Shown: positions 25,849 through 36,116 of the stretch, piece after piece
Layout: each line of letters begins with the position of its first letter
How positions within the stretch are numbered: position 1 is the stretch's first letter
NCBI RefSeq assembly: GCF_016937655.1
Contig: NZ_JAFHKL010000013.1
Span: 1-64,000, forward strand
From: Chromobacterium alkanivorans
Lineage (GTDB): Bacteria > Pseudomonadota > Gammaproteobacteria > Burkholderiales > Chromobacteriaceae
Reading direction: 5' to 3'
DNA: 64,000 bases
Notes under the pieces: model-generated
The model's input: the letters and a program-made list of their open reading frames with translations, nothing else
What the model was told of the DNA's origin: nothing
Databases searched by the model: none
Program-made: the position numbers and the translations under genes

Positions 25849-26427
25849 TCATTTCTCCGCCAGCAGCCGCTCGATGCGGCGGTCCGGCACCAACCAGATC
25901 AAGGCCATCAGCACGTACATCGCCGCGGACAGCCATTCGCAGTAAAAAGCGGCGGCGATGCCGATCAGATAGCACAGCGGGGAGATCTTGCCCTTGACGT
26001 CCCTGCCCAGCGCCTCGGACAGCCGGGTGCGGTTGCCCGGCAGACACAGCAGCGATTGCTGCATCAGCCACCAGGCCAGCGCGCACATCAGCAGCACCAC
26101 GCCGTACAGGGCCAGCGGCAGCGGGGCGAAGTGGTTTTCCCCCATCCAGCCGGTGACGAAGGGAATCAGCGATAGCCAGAACAGCAGATGCAGATTGGCC
26201 CACAGCACGCGGCCGTCCACGCGCTGGATGGCGTGGTAGAAGTGGTGGTGGTTGTTCCAGTACAGGCCCACGTAGATGAAGCTGAGCACATAGCTGAGGA
26301 AGACCGGCCAGCGGTCTTGCAGCGCGGCCCAGCTGGTGTCGTGCGGCACTTTCAGCTCCAGCACCATGATGGTGATGATGATGGCGAGCACGCCGTCGCT
26401 GAAGGCTTCGAGGCGATTCTTTCCCAT
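25849..26427 (-). CDS. TMEM175-family (DUF1211) potassium channel-like protein
   Basis: A 192-residue membrane protein. The N-terminus has the signature Arg-x-x-x-Phe-Ser-Asp-Gly-Val with downstream I-I-I-T-I-M-V-L-E-L, which defines the TMEM175/DUF1211 family of potassium-selective channels. Six hydrophobic segments fit one repeat unit (bacterial forms tetramerise), and a His cluster WNNHHHF follows segment 2. Co-directional with catalase but separated by 113 bp, so probably its own transcript. Confidence 0.85.
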   Translation of the reverse strand: MGKNRLEAFSDGVLAIIITIMVLELKVPHDTSWAALQDRWPVFLSYVLSFIYVGLYWNNHHHFYHAIQRVDGRVLWANLHLLFWLSLIPFVTGWMGENHFAPLPLALYGVVLLMCALAWWLMQQSLLCLPGNRTRLSEALGRDVKGKISPLCYLIGIAAAFYCEWLSAAMYVLMALIWLVPDRRIERLLAEK

Positions 26428-26478
26428 GGTGACCCTATCAGCTGTTTCAATCGGACGATGGGGTAAGTATAGACGGTT

Positions 26479-27468
26479 TCAGTTCGGCCGCTGGGCCGCC
26501 GGGCGGTAAGGCAGCCGGATGCGGGTGACGAAGCGTTCGCCGTCCAGCCGGGCGCTGAGCGAGGCCTCGGCGTCGAAATACAGTTCCAGCCGCTCGGCCA
26601 GATTGTCCAGCGCCATGTGGTGGCCGGACGCGGCCGCCGTTGGTTCCGGATTGACCGGGTTGCTCAGCGTCAGCTCCAGCTGCTGCTCGTGCTGGCGCGC
26701 CTGGATGCGGATCTCGCCGCCGTCGGCCAGCCGTTCTATGCCGTGGAACACCGCGTTTTCCGCCAGCGGCTGCAGGATCAGCGGCGGCAGCGCCGCGTCC
26801 AGCGGCGCTTGCACGTCCCAGCTCACTTGCAGCCGCGCGCCCAGCCGCTCGGCCTCTATCGCCAGATACATCGCCGCCAGTTCGATTTCGCGGCCCAGCG
26901 TGGATTGTCGCGCCGGGTCGCCAAGCTGGGCGCGGAACAGGTCGGCCAGGTTTTCCAGCACCATTTCCGCCTTGTCCGGCTGTTTGCCTATCAGGGCGAT
27001 GGCGGCGTTGAGGCTGTTGAACAGGAAGTGGGGACGGATGCGCGCCTGCAGCGCGATCAACCGCGCCTCGGACAAGGCCGGGGATAAGGCGCGCGCGCGC
27101 AGATTGAGGTAATGCTGCATCAGCCCGCCCACCGCGCCGGCCAGCAGCACCTGGCCCCAGGGCATCGGCGCCAGCGGGTTGAGCAGGCGGCCGCAGACGG
27201 CGAAGGACAGCAGGCAGACGGCGGCGGCGGCCAGCGCGGCGCGGCGGCCGCGGTGGAGGCGGCGGCCCAGCAAGGCCAGCAGGCCCAGGCTCAGCAAGGC
27301 GCCGGGCACCAGCAGGCTGGACAGGCGCAGCAGCCGCCAGGGCAGCGCCTCGCCGCCGTCGTCCAGCAGCAGGCCGCCCAATAGGAACAGGCCGAGCAGC
27401 AGCAGCGCGCGCAGCAGCACGCCCAGGTTGCGGTAGTCGGGCAGGTCGGACGGGGGCGGTAGCGGCAT
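26479..27468 (-). CDS. AlgZ/LytS-type sensor histidine kinase (orphan)
   Basis: A 329-residue membrane kinase. Residues 20-115 carry four to five hydrophobic spans. The His_kinase domain follows with the phospho-acceptor motif ARIRPHFLFNSLNAA near residue 145 and a HATPase region (ILQPLAENAVFHGIERL near 230, then a late N-L-A-E-R-L segment). This architecture matches AlgZ/FimS of Pseudomonas, which also lies beside argH and normally pairs with the LytTR regulator AlgR. No AlgR homologue occurs in the window; the gene downstream is the TMEM175-type channel. The start ATG 27468 has no strong ribosome site. Confidence 0.82.
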   Translation of the reverse strand: MPLPPPSDLPDYRNLGVLLRALLLLGLFLLGGLLLDDGGEALPWRLLRLSSLLVPGALLSLGLLALLGRRLHRGRRAALAAAAVCLLSFAVCGRLLNPLAPMPWGQVLLAGAVGGLMQHYLNLRARALSPALSEARLIALQARIRPHFLFNSLNAAIALIGKQPDKAEMVLENLADLFRAQLGDPARQSTLGREIELAAMYLAIEAERLGARLQVSWDVQAPLDAALPPLILQPLAENAVFHGIERLADGGEIRIQARQHEQQLELTLSNPVNPEPTAAASGHHMALDNLAERLELYFDAEASLSARLDGERFVTRIRLPYRPAAQRPN

Positions 27469-27626
27469 GAGGGCGCGGGGCGGAATAGGATAGCCGCATC
27501 ATAGCAAGGAAAACCCGCACTGGCCGAAGGCGCTCGCCGCTGGCATAGTAAGAGGTTCCCGGCGGCGCGGCGCGCCCCGGGGTTTCGCCAAGTTTTTCGT
27601 CCGCAGCCATCGTAGAAAGCATCGCC

Positions 27627-29012
<1,386 letters not shown>

Positions 29013-29030
29013 GTGTCTTTAGAACAGGCG

Positions 29031-29070
29031 TCAGGCCGCGCCCCGCCTCTCCCGGCGGCGCGCGGCCTGA
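29031..29070 (+). terminator. Putative argH terminator
   Basis: A perfect 10-bp stem TCAGGCCGCG (29031-29040) / CGCGGCCTGA (29061-29070) beginning 18 bp after the argH stop, with only a short T-rich tail (TTGCGTTT). Confidence 0.55.
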
Positions 29071-29669
29071 TTGCGTTTCAGTCTGCGCCGATTGCGGCAA
29101 TTTATACCAAACACAAGTCAATCAAAGACATTTTATTAAATAAATCTTTCTAATTAGCTTTTCTGTCCGCGGCTAAACCGTTATCTTTAGCGCCGGACTT
29201 GCGGGAGCTTCGAAAAATCGCGACGGCGGCGGGATACGCGCCGCGCGGCTGGTTTTCCAAATTTCTCTAAGAACCTGTTTACGATCTGCTGCGCGTCGGC
29301 GATACGGCGTTGAAAACCACTTCGAAATGCTCATGTACCGTGCGTACACTCCGCTTTCTCAGCTGTTTTCGCCTTGCCTCACCTTAGCTCGCGAGATCGT
29401 AAACACGTTCTAAGAACCCGTTCAAAGTCTGCTGCGCTTCAGCGATACGGCGTGGGGCATGAGCCTTTCGCCGTGCCGCGTCTCACGACGCGCGGCAGAT
29501 CGTAAACGGGTGCTGAGGGACGGCGCGGCAACGCCCGCCTATCCCTCTTCCTGGCAGTCCCCGTCCATTCATGCCGTTTTCGCCAGAGTCAGCCGCGCCG
29601 CGGCTTGGCGCGCGTCGCCATGGCCGGACGCGGGCCGCTTCTTGTCATTCAGTCACGCCGGGGAACAAT
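29071..29669. other. Intergenic region with repeats, argH to EAL gene
   Basis: About 600 bp. 29100-29200 is AT rich and could hold a promoter. 29268-29515 is occupied by family A repeat copy 3 and a truncated tandem copy. The remainder up to the EAL gene reads in Arg/Pro-rich frames without a ribosome site, so I assign no gene. Confidence 0.5.
29268..29413 (+). repeat. Palindromic intergenic repeat, family A copy 3
   Basis: About 146 bp, same orientation as copy 1, starting TAAGAACCTGTTTACGATCT and ending in the inverted counterpart AGATCGTAAACACGTTCT. This copy shows the terminal inverted repeats most clearly. A truncated second copy (29411-29515) follows in tandem, lacking the central core. 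Confidence 0.8.
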
Positions 29670-31277
29670 GTGTTTTGTCGCCATCGCTTCCGTCACCTGA
29701 TCAGCCGGGGCAATCAATTCCGCGGCAGCCTCAACGCCGCGGAATGGACCTTGGTCTTGCTGGTGGCCGTGTTGCCGGCGGCGGTGGGCCTGCCCTTGAC
29801 CTGGAACCGCTACCAGCTGGACGTGCAGGCGCAGCTGCAAAGCGCGGCGGGGCGCGCGGTCAATTCGGTGGACCGGGTGTTCGGCCAGGTGGACCGTTCC
29901 TTGCGCGAGGCCGCGCCGCTGGCCGGCCTGCCCTGCCCGCAGGCGCGCGGCCAGCTGGTGTCGCTGGCGGCCTTCGATCCCTATATCCGCTCGCTGGGGC
30001 TGATGGACGGCCGCCGCCTGTACTGCACCTCGGTGCTGGGCGCGCAGGACACGGTGCTGCCGTTCACGCCGTCGGCGCCGCAACAGTTGATCCACCGCCA
30101 GGGCTCCGGGCCCTTGTATCCCAAGCGTCCCTTCCTGATGCGCACCTTGCTGACCGAACGGGGGCAGGGCCTGGTCGCCAGCGTGGAGCTGGCCTATTTC
30201 AGCCCCTTGCTGCCCTGGCAGGCCGACGACGGCCACAGCGGCTCCTTGCTGGTGCTGAACCACAAGGAGGCGGTGCAATCCACGCTGCCGGGCGCCGCCG
30301 AGGTGCCGGCCAGCGCGGTGCTGCGCGTGATCGCGGCGTCGCAGCGCTATCCGCTGGCGGTGCACAGCTGGGTGGACGCCGAGTATCTGTGGCGCGGCGC
30401 CTCGGCGCGCCTGCTGCGCGCCTTGCTGCTGTTGCTGCCGGTGGGCGTGGTCGGCGCGGTGCTGCTGCTGGGCTATCTGCGCAAGCGCGGCTCGGTCAGC
30501 GGGGAAATCCTGCTGGCGCTGCGCAATCAGGAGTTCCTGCCTTACTACCAGCCGGTGTTCGACGCCTGCGGCCGCCGCTGCATGGGCGTGGAAGTGTTGC
30601 TGCGCTGGCAGCATCCGCGTCAGGGCCTGGCGCCGCCGGACCTGTTCATCCCGGTGGCGGAAGCTTCCGGCATGATCATCCAGATCACCCGCTATCTGAT
30701 GCGCAAAGTGGCCGCGGACATGGCGTCGCTGCCCTTGCCCGAGCGCTTCTTCGTGGCGCTCAATCTGTCGCCCAGCCATCTGCAGCACGCGCAGCTGGTG
30801 GAGGATTGCCAGGCGTTTTTGCAACACTTTCCCAAGGCGCCGCCGCGGCTGGTGCTGGAAGTGACCGAGCGCGAGCCCATCCAGGTGACGCCGCAAAGCC
30901 AGCAGGTGATGGCCGCGCTGCGGCGGATGCGGGTGCAGATCGCCATCGACGACTTCGGCACCGGCCACAGCAGCCTGGCCGAGCTCAACCGCATCCACGC
31001 CGACCATCTGAAGATAGATCGCGTGTTCGTGGCGGCGATAGGCAGCGACTCCATCGCCAACCGCATCCTGGAAATGATCATCGACCTGGCCAAGCAGCTG
31101 CGCATCTCCATGGTGGCCGAGGGCGTGGAAACCGAGCAACAGCGCGCCTATCTGCAGCAAAGCGGCGTGCATTACCTGCAGGGCTATCTGCTGGCGCGGC
31201 CGATGCCGCTGGAGCAGCTGCGCGATTTCCTGTGGGGGCGGCGCGCGCCGCTGGCGGAGGGGCAGGCGGCTTCCTGA
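29670..31277 (+). CDS. CSS-motif membrane-anchored EAL c-di-GMP phosphodiesterase
   Basis: About 535 residues. I chose GTG 29670 (GGGGAA 4 nt upstream); an ATG at 29571 would add 33 residues that look non-coding. One membrane span (EWTLVLLVAVLPAAVGLPL) leads to a periplasmic CSS-like sensor domain with paired cysteines (LPCPQ; LYCTS), which in this class senses redox or disulphide state. A second span (LLRALLLLLPVGVVGAVLLL) precedes the cytoplasmic EAL domain. Catalytic residues look complete: E in EVLLRW (EVL instead of EAL, near residue 305), N in NLSPSHL, E in LEVTERE, DD in IDDFGTGHSS, K in HLKIDR, E in AEGVET. It should hydrolyse c-di-GMP. Confidence 0.85.
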   Translation: MFCRHRFRHLISRGNQFRGSLNAAEWTLVLLVAVLPAAVGLPLTWNRYQLDVQAQLQSAAGRAVNSVDRVFGQVDRSLREAAPLAGLPCPQARGQLVSLAAFDPYIRSLGLMDGRRLYCTSVLGAQDTVLPFTPSAPQQLIHRQGSGPLYPKRPFLMRTLLTERGQGLVASVELAYFSPLLPWQADDGHSGSLLVLNHKEAVQSTLPGAAEVPASAVLRVIAASQRYPLAVHSWVDAEYLWRGASARLLRALLLLLPVGVVGAVLLLGYLRKRGSVSGEILLALRNQEFLPYYQPVFDACGRRCMGVEVLLRWQHPRQGLAPPDLFIPVAEASGMIIQITRYLMRKVAADMASLPLPERFFVALNLSPSHLQHAQLVEDCQAFLQHFPKAPPRLVLEVTEREPIQVTPQSQQVMAALRRMRVQIAIDDFGTGHSSLAELNRIHADHLKIDRVFVAAIGSDSIANRILEMIIDLAKQLRISMVAEGVETEQQRAYLQQSGVHYLQGYLLARPMPLEQLRDFLWGRRAPLAEGQAAS

Positions 31278-31397
31278 GTAAAAAATGCGCAATAAACGAA
31301 CACTATTGGCCGATATCAAGCCGGAATAGTGGTTCTGTTTGCCGCTGACCCGAAAAATATGTTACTAAAGTGACGTGATTTTCGATTCCGAATAGTT

Positions 31398-32165
31398 ATG
31401 AGCCGCTCACCCCGTCACGACAAGATTCTGCAGCTGGTCCGCGAAAACGGCTTCATGCCGATCGAAGAGCTGGCCAGACTGCTCGATGTCACCCCGCAAA
31501 CCATTCGCCGCGATATCAACCAGCTGTGCGAGGCCAATTTGTTGCGCCGTTACCACGGCGGCGCCGCCTTGGGCAGCAGCGTGGAGAATGAGGATTATTT
31601 CGCGCGCAAAGGAAAATTCCAGAGCGAAAAAGCGCATATCGCGGACATGATCGCCAGCAGCATTCCCGATCACGCCTCGCTGTTCATGAGCATAGGCACC
31701 ACGATAGAGGCAGTGGCTCAGGCGCTGACCAGCACGCACAAGGGCTTGCGGGTGATCACCAACAACATTCACGTCGCCTCCATCATGTCCACCAATCCGG
31801 ATTTCACGGTGATGATCACCTCCGGCACGGTGCGCGCGTCCGACGGCGGCATCACCGGCGTGGCCACGCTGGACTTCATCAACCAGTTCAAGGTGGACTA
31901 CGCCATCATCGGCGTGTCCGGCATCGAGCCGGACGGCTCGCTGCTGGACTTCGACTACCGCGAAGTGCGGGTGGCGCAGGCGATGATGTCCAACGCCCGC
32001 CACCGTTACCTGGCGGCGGACCACAGCAAGTTCGGCCGCAACGCCCTGGTGCGCATGGGCCACATCAGCGAATTCCACACCGTGTTCACCGACGCGCTGC
32101 CGCCGGAGCCGGTGACCAAGCTGTTGGAAGAGCAGGGCGTGCGCCTGGTGCTGACCGAGGCCTGA
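31398..32165 (+). CDS. glpR: DeoR/GlpR-family transcriptional repressor
   Basis: A 255-residue DeoR-family regulator. Residues 4-58 are the winged helix (RHDKILQLVRENGFMPIEELARLLDVTPQTIRRDINQL), and the C-terminal two-thirds is the sugar-phosphate-sensing domain with IGTTIEAVA and D-Y-A-I-I-G-V-S-G-I motifs. It is closest in feel to GlpR, the glycerol-3-phosphate regulon repressor, but no glycerol genes are in the window, so the symbol is tentative. A half-site-like ACGAACA lies at about 31297, upstream of the gene. ATG 31398 has no clear ribosome site. Confidence 0.8.
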   Translation: MSRSPRHDKILQLVRENGFMPIEELARLLDVTPQTIRRDINQLCEANLLRRYHGGAALGSSVENEDYFARKGKFQSEKAHIADMIASSIPDHASLFMSIGTTIEAVAQALTSTHKGLRVITNNIHVASIMSTNPDFTVMITSGTVRASDGGITGVATLDFINQFKVDYAIIGVSGIEPDGSLLDFDYREVRVAQAMMSNARHRYLAADHSKFGRNALVRMGHISEFHTVFTDALPPEPVTKLLEEQGVRLVLTEA

Positions 32166-32238
32166 TAAGCGGTTTGCGTTCCGCCGCATCGCCGACGCGC
32201 GGCAGACCTTGAACAGGCTCTGAGGCCGCGGCCGCAAA

Positions 32239-32264
32239 AAAGCCCGGACATCCGTCCGGGCTTT
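32239..32264. terminator. Bidirectional terminator
   Basis: An 11-bp stem AAAGCCCGGAC (32239-32249) / GTCCGGGCTTT (32254-32264) with an ATCC loop and flanking A and T tracts. It lies between the convergent glpR-like and diguanylate cyclase genes. Confidence 0.85.
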
Positions 32265-32289
32265 GTCATGTCCGGGCCTGGGGCCCGGC

Positions 32290-33879
32290 TCAGTCCTGCA
32301 TGGCCTCCACCCGGTTGCGGCCGTTGGCCTTGGCCCGGTACAGCATTTCGTCGGCCTGGCGCACCAGATCGGTGCTGCTGCCGGCGGTGTCCAGCGAGCT
32401 GATGCCCACGCTGAAGGTCTGGCGGAAATCGCCGTCCGGCGCGCGTTGTTCTATCTGGCTGAAGTCCTGACGCAGCTGATCCATCAGCTCGTGCGCCTGT
32501 TGCTGATTGGTGCCCGGCAGCACGATGGCGAATTCCTCGCCGCCGTAGCGGCCCACCAGATCGCTGCTGCGCAGCCGCTCCTTGAGAAAGCGCGCCAGAT
32601 TGATCAGCAATTCGTCGCCGGCCGGGTGGCCGTGGCTGTCGTTGATGGTTTTGAAGAAGTCCAGGTCCAGCATCGCCAGCGACAGCGGCCGCTGGTCGCG
32701 GCGCGCGCGCTGGATGCCGTATTCCAGCTGGCCGTGCAGATGGGAGTGGTTGAGCAGGCCGGTCAGGCTGTCGTTGATGATGTAGGAACGCAGCTTGCGG
32801 TAGCGGCGCGCGCGGTTGATCACGGTGACGATCAGCTCCTCCGGCGCCACCGGCTTGGTCAGGAAGCCGTCTATGCCCAGGGTCAGCGCGTCCAGCTGCA
32901 CCGCCTGGCGCTTCTCCACCGACAGGAACACCACCGGTATGCCGTCCAGCAACCGTTGCTGGCGGATCACCTTGGCCAGCTCGATGCCGCTGCACTGCGG
33001 CATGTACATGTCCATCAGGATCAGGTCCGGGCGGAATTGCTCGATCATGTCCAGCACCCGCTCCGGCTGGGTCTCCTCGCGGGTTTCCACGCCCTGGGCG
33101 TTGAGCACGCTGGAGTAGAGCCCGGCCAGCGATTCCATGTCCTCCACGATCAGCACCCGCAGCGGCTCGCGCTTCTCGCCCAGGTCGCCGAAGCTCAGCT
33201 GGTCTATCAGCTGATGCGCCTGCAGCGGCCAGTCCAGCAGGCTGCCGGCGCCGGCGCGCACCGCCGCCAGCCGCGCCTGGAAATCGTGCAGCGGCGAGGT
33301 CAGGATCAGCGGGCAGATGCTGCTGATTGTGGGGGCCAGCAACAGGATGGGGTCGTTGGCGGCGAACTCGGTGAAGGCCACCACCGCCTCCGGCGCCTTG
33401 TCCTGCAAGGCCTGGGCCAGCTTGGCCGCCTGCTGGATCACCTTGGCGTGGATGCCGTAGCAGGACAGCTGCTGGATCAGCGGCGTGGCGTCCACCTCCT
33501 GCGGCAGCCATAGATAGAGGGTGACCATGTCGCCGCCCAGCAGCTTGTCGTAGTCGATCTCCGGCAGGCCGTCCTTGCGTTCCATCATGCCCAGCTGGCT
33601 GACCAGGCCCAGGTGGTGGCGCAGGCGGTTGTAGCGCTCGCTTTCCGACGGCGCGGTCTGCGGCTGCTGGATCCAGCCTTGCAGCAGGCGCGACAGGGTC
33701 TGGATTTCTCCGGTGATTTCGTTGAGGTCCTGCTCGCGCACCATATCCTCCAGCCGCAGGATCAGCGACAGCAGGTGGGCGGCCAGCGGCCGCTCCCAGC
33801 GAGTGACCAGCAGGTGGCCGATGCGGTCGATTTCCTGTGCCAGATGCACGCGTTGTTTGAAAGCCTGATGTTGCGACAT
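32290..33879 (-). CDS. Response regulator diguanylate cyclase (REC-GGDEF)
   Basis: A 529-residue protein that should make c-di-GMP. ATG 33879 has GGGGAA 9 nt upstream; the upstream TTG at 33885 is not needed. Residues 1-245 are an uncharacterised helical region and a degenerate receiver-like part. Residues ~245-365 are a full receiver domain with the phospho-acceptor Asp in LILMDMYMP (near 290) and Lys in FLTKP. The GGDEF domain carries an intact GGEEF (near 445) and an RSSD inhibitory I-site five residues upstream, so product inhibition is expected. The layout is like PleD, but the first receiver is not recognisable. It may be phosphorylated by an unlinked kinase. Confidence 0.88.
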   Translation of the reverse strand: MSQHQAFKQRVHLAQEIDRIGHLLVTRWERPLAAHLLSLILRLEDMVREQDLNEITGEIQTLSRLLQGWIQQPQTAPSESERYNRLRHHLGLVSQLGMMERKDGLPEIDYDKLLGGDMVTLYLWLPQEVDATPLIQQLSCYGIHAKVIQQAAKLAQALQDKAPEAVVAFTEFAANDPILLLAPTISSICPLILTSPLHDFQARLAAVRAGAGSLLDWPLQAHQLIDQLSFGDLGEKREPLRVLIVEDMESLAGLYSSVLNAQGVETREETQPERVLDMIEQFRPDLILMDMYMPQCSGIELAKVIRQQRLLDGIPVVFLSVEKRQAVQLDALTLGIDGFLTKPVAPEELIVTVINRARRYRKLRSYIINDSLTGLLNHSHLHGQLEYGIQRARRDQRPLSLAMLDLDFFKTINDSHGHPAGDELLINLARFLKERLRSSDLVGRYGGEEFAIVLPGTNQQQAHELMDQLRQDFSQIEQRAPDGDFRQTFSVGISSLDTAGSSTDLVRQADEMLYRAKANGRNRVEAMQD

Positions 33880-33946
33880 GATCAAGTGTTCCCCGGTGGA
33901 CCCGGTCGTCCGATATTCAAGTTCTGAAGCCGCGCCCTGGGCGCGC

Positions 33947-33955
33947 TGTTATAAT
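33947..33955 (+). promoter_or_regulatory. Extended -10 promoter of RNase gene
   Basis: TGTTATAAT, a perfect -10 hexamer with the TGn extension, lies 38 bp before the RNase II-like gene start. The -35 region is weak, as is common with extended -10 elements. Confidence 0.5.
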
Positions 33956-33992
33956 TCGCCGTTGGATTGCAACGGCCTGGCAAAAATTTTTA

Positions 33993-35900
33993 ATGAACGT
34001 TTTTTACGAAGAGAGCGGCGGCTTTAAGGTCGGCAGCATCGTTTCGCGCAATGACGCTAGTCTGCAAGTGGATACCCAGCATGGCAAGCGCGCCAAGATC
34101 AAGGCCGCGAATGTCTTTCTGGAGTTTAGTTCCGCATTGGGCGATTTTCTGCCCATGGTAGAGCAACTTGCCGCGGATATTGACCTGGATTTCCTGTGGG
34201 AATGCTGCCCGGACGACGAGTTCGGCTATGAGGCGCTGGCGGCCGATTACTGGGGCCACGCGCCGTCGGCGGCGGAGGCCGCCGCCATCGTGTCGCGCCT
34301 GTACGGCGCGCCGATGTATTTCTACAAAAAGGGCAAGGGCCGCTACAAGAAGGCGCCGGAAGAGGCGCTGAAGGCGGCGCTGGCCGGGCTGGAGCGCAAG
34401 AAGCGCGAGCAGGAGCAGATCGACCAGTGGGTGCTTGAGCTGAAGGCCGGCCAGTTGCCGGAGGCGATCCGCGGCCAGCTGATGACCTTGTTGTGGAAAC
34501 CCGACAAGAACACGCTGGAGTTCAAGGCCTTCGACCAGGCCGCGCGCGAGCTGAGCCTGCCGCCGCTGCGGCTGGCGGACAAGGTGGGCGGCATCTCCTC
34601 GGTGCCGGACTACCTGATGGCCGGTTTCATGCTGGAGTTCTTCCCCAAGGGCCGCGGCTTCGGCAAGTACGAGCTGCCGGCGCTGCCGGAGGACTTGCCG
34701 CTGTCGCCGGCGCGCGCCTTCTCCATCGACGACGCCAACACCACCGAGATCGACGACGCGCTGTCGGTGCAGGACCTGCCCAACGGCAACAAGCGCGTCG
34801 GCATCCACATCGCCGCGCCGTCGCTGGGGATAGAAATAGGCTCCCCGCTGGAGAAGCTGCTGCTGTCGCGGCTGTCCACCGTGTATTTCCCCGGCGACAA
34901 GATCACCATGCTGCCGGACGATCTGGTGGAGCTGTTCACCCTGAAGGAAGGCCATGACTGCCCGGCGCTGAGCCTCTACGTGGAGGTGACGCCGGAGTTC
35001 GAGCCGGTGGCCTACGAGAACCGCATCGAGAAGGTGCATATCGCCGCCAACCTGCGCCACGCCGCGCTGGAGCAGTTCTTCAACGAAGAGACGCTGGCCT
35101 GCGATCCGGGCGTGGATTATCCGTTCAAGCAGGAGCTGATCTGGTTCTGGCAGTTCGCCGAGGCGCTGGAGAAGCGCCGCGGCAAGTACGACCCGACGCG
35201 TCCGGTGCAGATGGACTACAACTTCGACGTGGTCGACGGCAAGGTGCTGATCACCTTGCGCAAGCGCGGCGCGCCGATGGACAAGCTGGTGTCCGAACTG
35301 ATGATCCTGGCCAACTGCGAGTGGGGCCGGATGCTGGCCGAGGCCGACATCCCCGGCATGTACCGCGCGCAGAGCATGGGCAAGGTGAGGATGACCACGC
35401 GGCCGGAGCCGCACACCGGCCTGGGCGTGGCCCAGTACGCGTGGGCGACTTCGCCGCTGCGTCGCGCCACCGACTTCATCAACCAGCGCCAGCTGATGTC
35501 GATGATCCGCGGCGAGAAGCCGCAGTTCGAGCAGGGCGACGCGATGTTGTTCGCCATCCTGCGCGATTTCGACACCACTTACTCCGCCTACCTGGGCTTC
35601 CAGGACCGGATGGAGCATTTCTGGTGCCTGCGCTGGTTCAGCCAGGAAGGCGTGTCCGATCCCACCGCCGCCTTCATCAAGGAGGACCTGGTGCGCATCG
35701 ACGGCCTGCCGATGCGGGTGCGCATCCCGGGCCTGCCGGAGCTGGCGCGCGGCGACCGCATCCAGCTGGCGGTGATCCGCATCGACGAGCTGATGCAGGA
35801 GATCGAGCTGCGCTGCGTCGGGGTGCTCGGCCATGTCGACGCCGCTGAGGACGAGGCGTCCGAAGCGGAGGCGAGCGAGGCGGATGGCCAGGCCGGTTGA
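33993..35900 (+). CDS. RNase II/RNB-domain ribonuclease
   Basis: A 635-residue 3'-5' exoribonuclease-like protein. The N-terminus has an OB-like region and a helical Lys-rich segment. The RNB catalytic domain starts near residue 235, with the metal-binding aspartates in SIDDANTTEIDDAL (about 243-256). Conserved later motifs include P-G-D-K-I-T-M-L-P-D-D and the Y-x-x-x-T-S-P-L-R-R-A-T-D segment near residue 485. The C-terminal S1-like region is short and ends in an acidic tail. It is smaller than RNase R and lacks a clear second cold-shock domain, so a general RNB symbol is not assigned. Divergent from the diguanylate cyclase across 113 bp. Confidence 0.85.
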   Translation: MNVFYEESGGFKVGSIVSRNDASLQVDTQHGKRAKIKAANVFLEFSSALGDFLPMVEQLAADIDLDFLWECCPDDEFGYEALAADYWGHAPSAAEAAAIVSRLYGAPMYFYKKGKGRYKKAPEEALKAALAGLERKKREQEQIDQWVLELKAGQLPEAIRGQLMTLLWKPDKNTLEFKAFDQAARELSLPPLRLADKVGGISSVPDYLMAGFMLEFFPKGRGFGKYELPALPEDLPLSPARAFSIDDANTTEIDDALSVQDLPNGNKRVGIHIAAPSLGIEIGSPLEKLLLSRLSTVYFPGDKITMLPDDLVELFTLKEGHDCPALSLYVEVTPEFEPVAYENRIEKVHIAANLRHAALEQFFNEETLACDPGVDYPFKQELIWFWQFAEALEKRRGKYDPTRPVQMDYNFDVVDGKVLITLRKRGAPMDKLVSELMILANCEWGRMLAEADIPGMYRAQSMGKVRMTTRPEPHTGLGVAQYAWATSPLRRATDFINQRQLMSMIRGEKPQFEQGDAMLFAILRDFDTTYSAYLGFQDRMEHFWCLRWFSQEGVSDPTAAFIKEDLVRIDGLPMRVRIPGLPELARGDRIQLAVIRIDELMQEIELRCVGVLGHVDAAEDEASEAEASEADGQAG

Positions 35901-35921
35901 GTCCGCAGTGCGAGAAACGCG

Positions 35922-35947
35922 AAAAGGCGGCTTAGGCCGCCTTTTTT
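35922..35947 (+). terminator. RNase gene terminator
   Basis: AAAAGGCGG (35922-35930) / CCGCCTTTT (35937-35945) stem with a CTTAGG loop and six T residues. Confidence 0.85.
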
Positions 35948-35964
35948 GCGTCTGCTCAGATGAT

Positions 35965-36116
35965 TCTTGGAAGCTTGTTCAAAGTCTCGCGAGCAAGGGC
36001 GAGACAAGGCGAAAACCGCTGAGAAAGCGGAATGTACAAGCGGTACATGAGCATTTCGAAGCGGTACTCACCGTGTCGCGTCTCACGAAGCGCAGCAGAT
36101 CGTAAACAGGTTCTTA
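35965..36116 (-). repeat. Palindromic intergenic repeat, family A copy 4
   Basis: About 152 bp. Read on the minus strand it begins TAAGAACCTGTTTACGATCT; the TAA (36114-36116) is the stop codon of the HDOD gene. It matches copy 1 through the core CTTCGAAATGCTCATGTACC, with short differences. Confidence 0.85.

Noticed and set aside
29459-31348. An alternative long frame overlapping the EAL gene
   Set aside because: It lacks any domain and has shadow composition; the frame starting at 29670 carries the EAL and CSS motifs.
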